Notes under the pieces: model-generated
The model's input: only the letters and a program-made list of their open reading frames with translations
Databases searched by the model: none
Told to the model about the DNA's origin: nothing
Shown: positions 20,463 to 21,241 of the stretch, one piece after another
How the letters are laid out: each line of letters begins with the position of its first letter
How positions within the stretch are numbered: the stretch's first letter is position 1
Position numbers and translations under genes: made by a program
Assembly: GCF_000003605.2 (NCBI RefSeq)
Contig: NW_003157547.1
Location: forward strand, 1-21,241
Source: Saccoglossus kowalevskii
Taxonomy: Eukaryota > Hemichordata > Enteropneusta > Harrimaniidae
Direction of reading: 5' to 3'
Length of the DNA: 21,241 bases

Positions 20463-21241
20463 CAGTCAACTCACGTGAACTTCTAAAAGCTGCTTTCAAC
20501 TAGCTTTTATTAAACTTGTCGACTTTATAACTGCACGTTTCTATAAACCAACAACTTAGTCATTTATGCAAACACATCTAACAACTTTGCATAACTTTGC
20601 ACACTTTGCAATGACTTTGACACTTTGCACGGTGCGTTAACAACTTAAAACCCACTACGTGCTACAGCATCAACAACTGTACTTGAAAATTGGAAGGAAT
20701 TTCGAAACTTTCCATTAGTTAAAAAAGTTACAAAAATGCCCACGCTTTTCTGCTATAAATGTTTGACATCACAGGAAAAATAGATGCAGAAATGTTGCCG
20801 AATATCTTTTCCATGTTTGTAATGAAAAAAAAATCAACAGCTCGTTTGCTCGGGGAATCTTCCATGCAAGTACTAACCACGCCCGAGTGTGCTTTACTTT
20901 AAACATTTATCGGTCACCTAACCACACATCTGCATAGATCATTAGAAATTAAGCCGATTTCGAGGATATTTCAGGTTTTGGGATGTTTTAAAATCGATTT
21001 CGTTTACATAAGTATCTTCTAGAATTGACCTATGACCTCTACATACTTGGAGTAAGACTACGGTGATTTAACATCAATTTACGAAATATTTATTCACATG
21101 TTCGACTTGTTAATATGATATCACATGTAACAATTCCGAATGAAACTGCCGACTTTGCAATCGCTTTTCACAACTTTGTAAGCAGTTTGTTGTCGACTTT
21201 CCAGTGACTGTTGTTTTAATCTGCTTTTATAGAGGCATTCT
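20463..21241 (+). repeat. Satellite unit M24, partial at right edge, eroded (779 bp)
   Basis: Cut by the window end near unit position 806, yet 27 bp shorter than M3 to that point. Single-base losses cluster at 20558-20680 (aacttagtc, gcataac, gcacacttt, ttgacacttt, cgtgctacag, caactgtac). About 16 bp are missing after gttcga near 21103, and the stem-loop and TATA-like stretch at 21205-21241 are altered. It shares cacatgtaac with M23. Confidence 0.93.

Larger units (their letters stand above)
1..21241 (+). repeat. Tandem satellite array, unit about 938 bp, head to tail, all one orientation
   Basis: The anchor cagtcaactcacgtga recurs at 31, 973, 1903, 2843, 3218, 4154, 5091, 5465, 6398, 7336, 8274, 9212, 10149, 11081, 12019, 12959, 13899, 14836, 15774, 16711, 17649, 18587, 19526 and 20463. 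The spacing is 930-942 bp except for two intervals of 375 and 374 bp. The DNA between anchors aligns end to end with scattered substitutions and small indels. No unit is inverted and no unique sequence interrupts the array. No coding region, RNA gene or transposon is visible. High copy identity, subfamilies and a dimeric pattern are what unequal crossing-over and gene conversion produce in eukaryotic satellites. I do not recognise the family. The unit length is close to five nucleosome repeats of about 188 bp, which is suggestive only. Strand is given as + by convention. Confidence 0.97.

Noticed and set aside
1..21241. CRISPR array or bacterial repeat region
   Set aside because: The units are about 938 bp and contiguous, with no spacers of unique sequence and no cas genes.
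1..21241. Tandem transposons or LTR elements
   Set aside because: No terminal inverted repeats, target-site duplications, transposase or reverse-transcriptase frames. Units join directly.
1..21241. rRNA, 5S, tRNA or histone-type tandem genes
   Set aside because: I saw no tRNA cloverleaf, pol III A/B boxes, rRNA-like conserved stretches or long frames in the unit.

Overview
The whole window is one tandem satellite-DNA array. I see no protein-coding gene, no tRNA or rRNA, no CRISPR and no recognisable mobile element. A unit of about 938 bp (intact complete copies 930-942 bp) repeats head to tail in one orientation from the first base to the last. I place 24 unit starts at the recurring anchor cagtcaactcacgtga: 21 intact complete units, two units of about 375 bp that carry the same internal deletion, one unit cut by the right edge, and a 30-bp tail of the preceding unit on the left. 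Neither edge of the window shows unique flanking DNA, so the true array is longer.

The organism is most likely a eukaryote. The sequence is AT-rich, non-coding and homogenised with subfamilies, as centromeric, pericentromeric or sex-chromosome satellites are. Nothing in it looks like bacterial gene organisation. I do not recognise the satellite family and cannot name a species.

Layout. (1) Bases 1-3217 hold 'type A' units M1-M3 and the deleted unit M4. (2) Bases 3218-8273 hold 'type B' units M5, M6, M8, M9 and M10, plus the second deleted unit M7, which is type A in its body. (3) Bases 8274-19525 hold units M11-M22, mosaics of A-like and B-like segments. Here an alternating two-unit (dimeric) higher-order pattern appears, clearest from M15 to M22. 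It includes a nearly perfect 1,875-bp duplication in which M17+M18 match M19+M20. (4) Bases 19526-21241 hold M23 and M24. M24 carries many small deletions and may mark decay towards an array edge or a patch of poor sequence.

Each unit has a recurring internal layout, given as unit positions with M3 as reference: a palindromic E-box TCACGTGA (9-16); a cluster of AACTTTG motifs spaced 10-11 bp apart, in phase with the DNA helix (91-189); an A-rich run of variable length (about 365-380); a GGGAGTCTCCC palindrome (399-409); a TGACCT repeat that is a perfect DR1-type element in most B-like units (573-585); a 54-base imperfect stem-loop (740-793); and a TATATATA tract (869-876). Short open frames recur on the minus strand, but TTG starts, in-frame stops in type A and variable-length A-runs argue against coding. 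Any function is more likely structural (chromatin, kinetochore, heterochromatin) or through a non-coding transcript, and this is inference.
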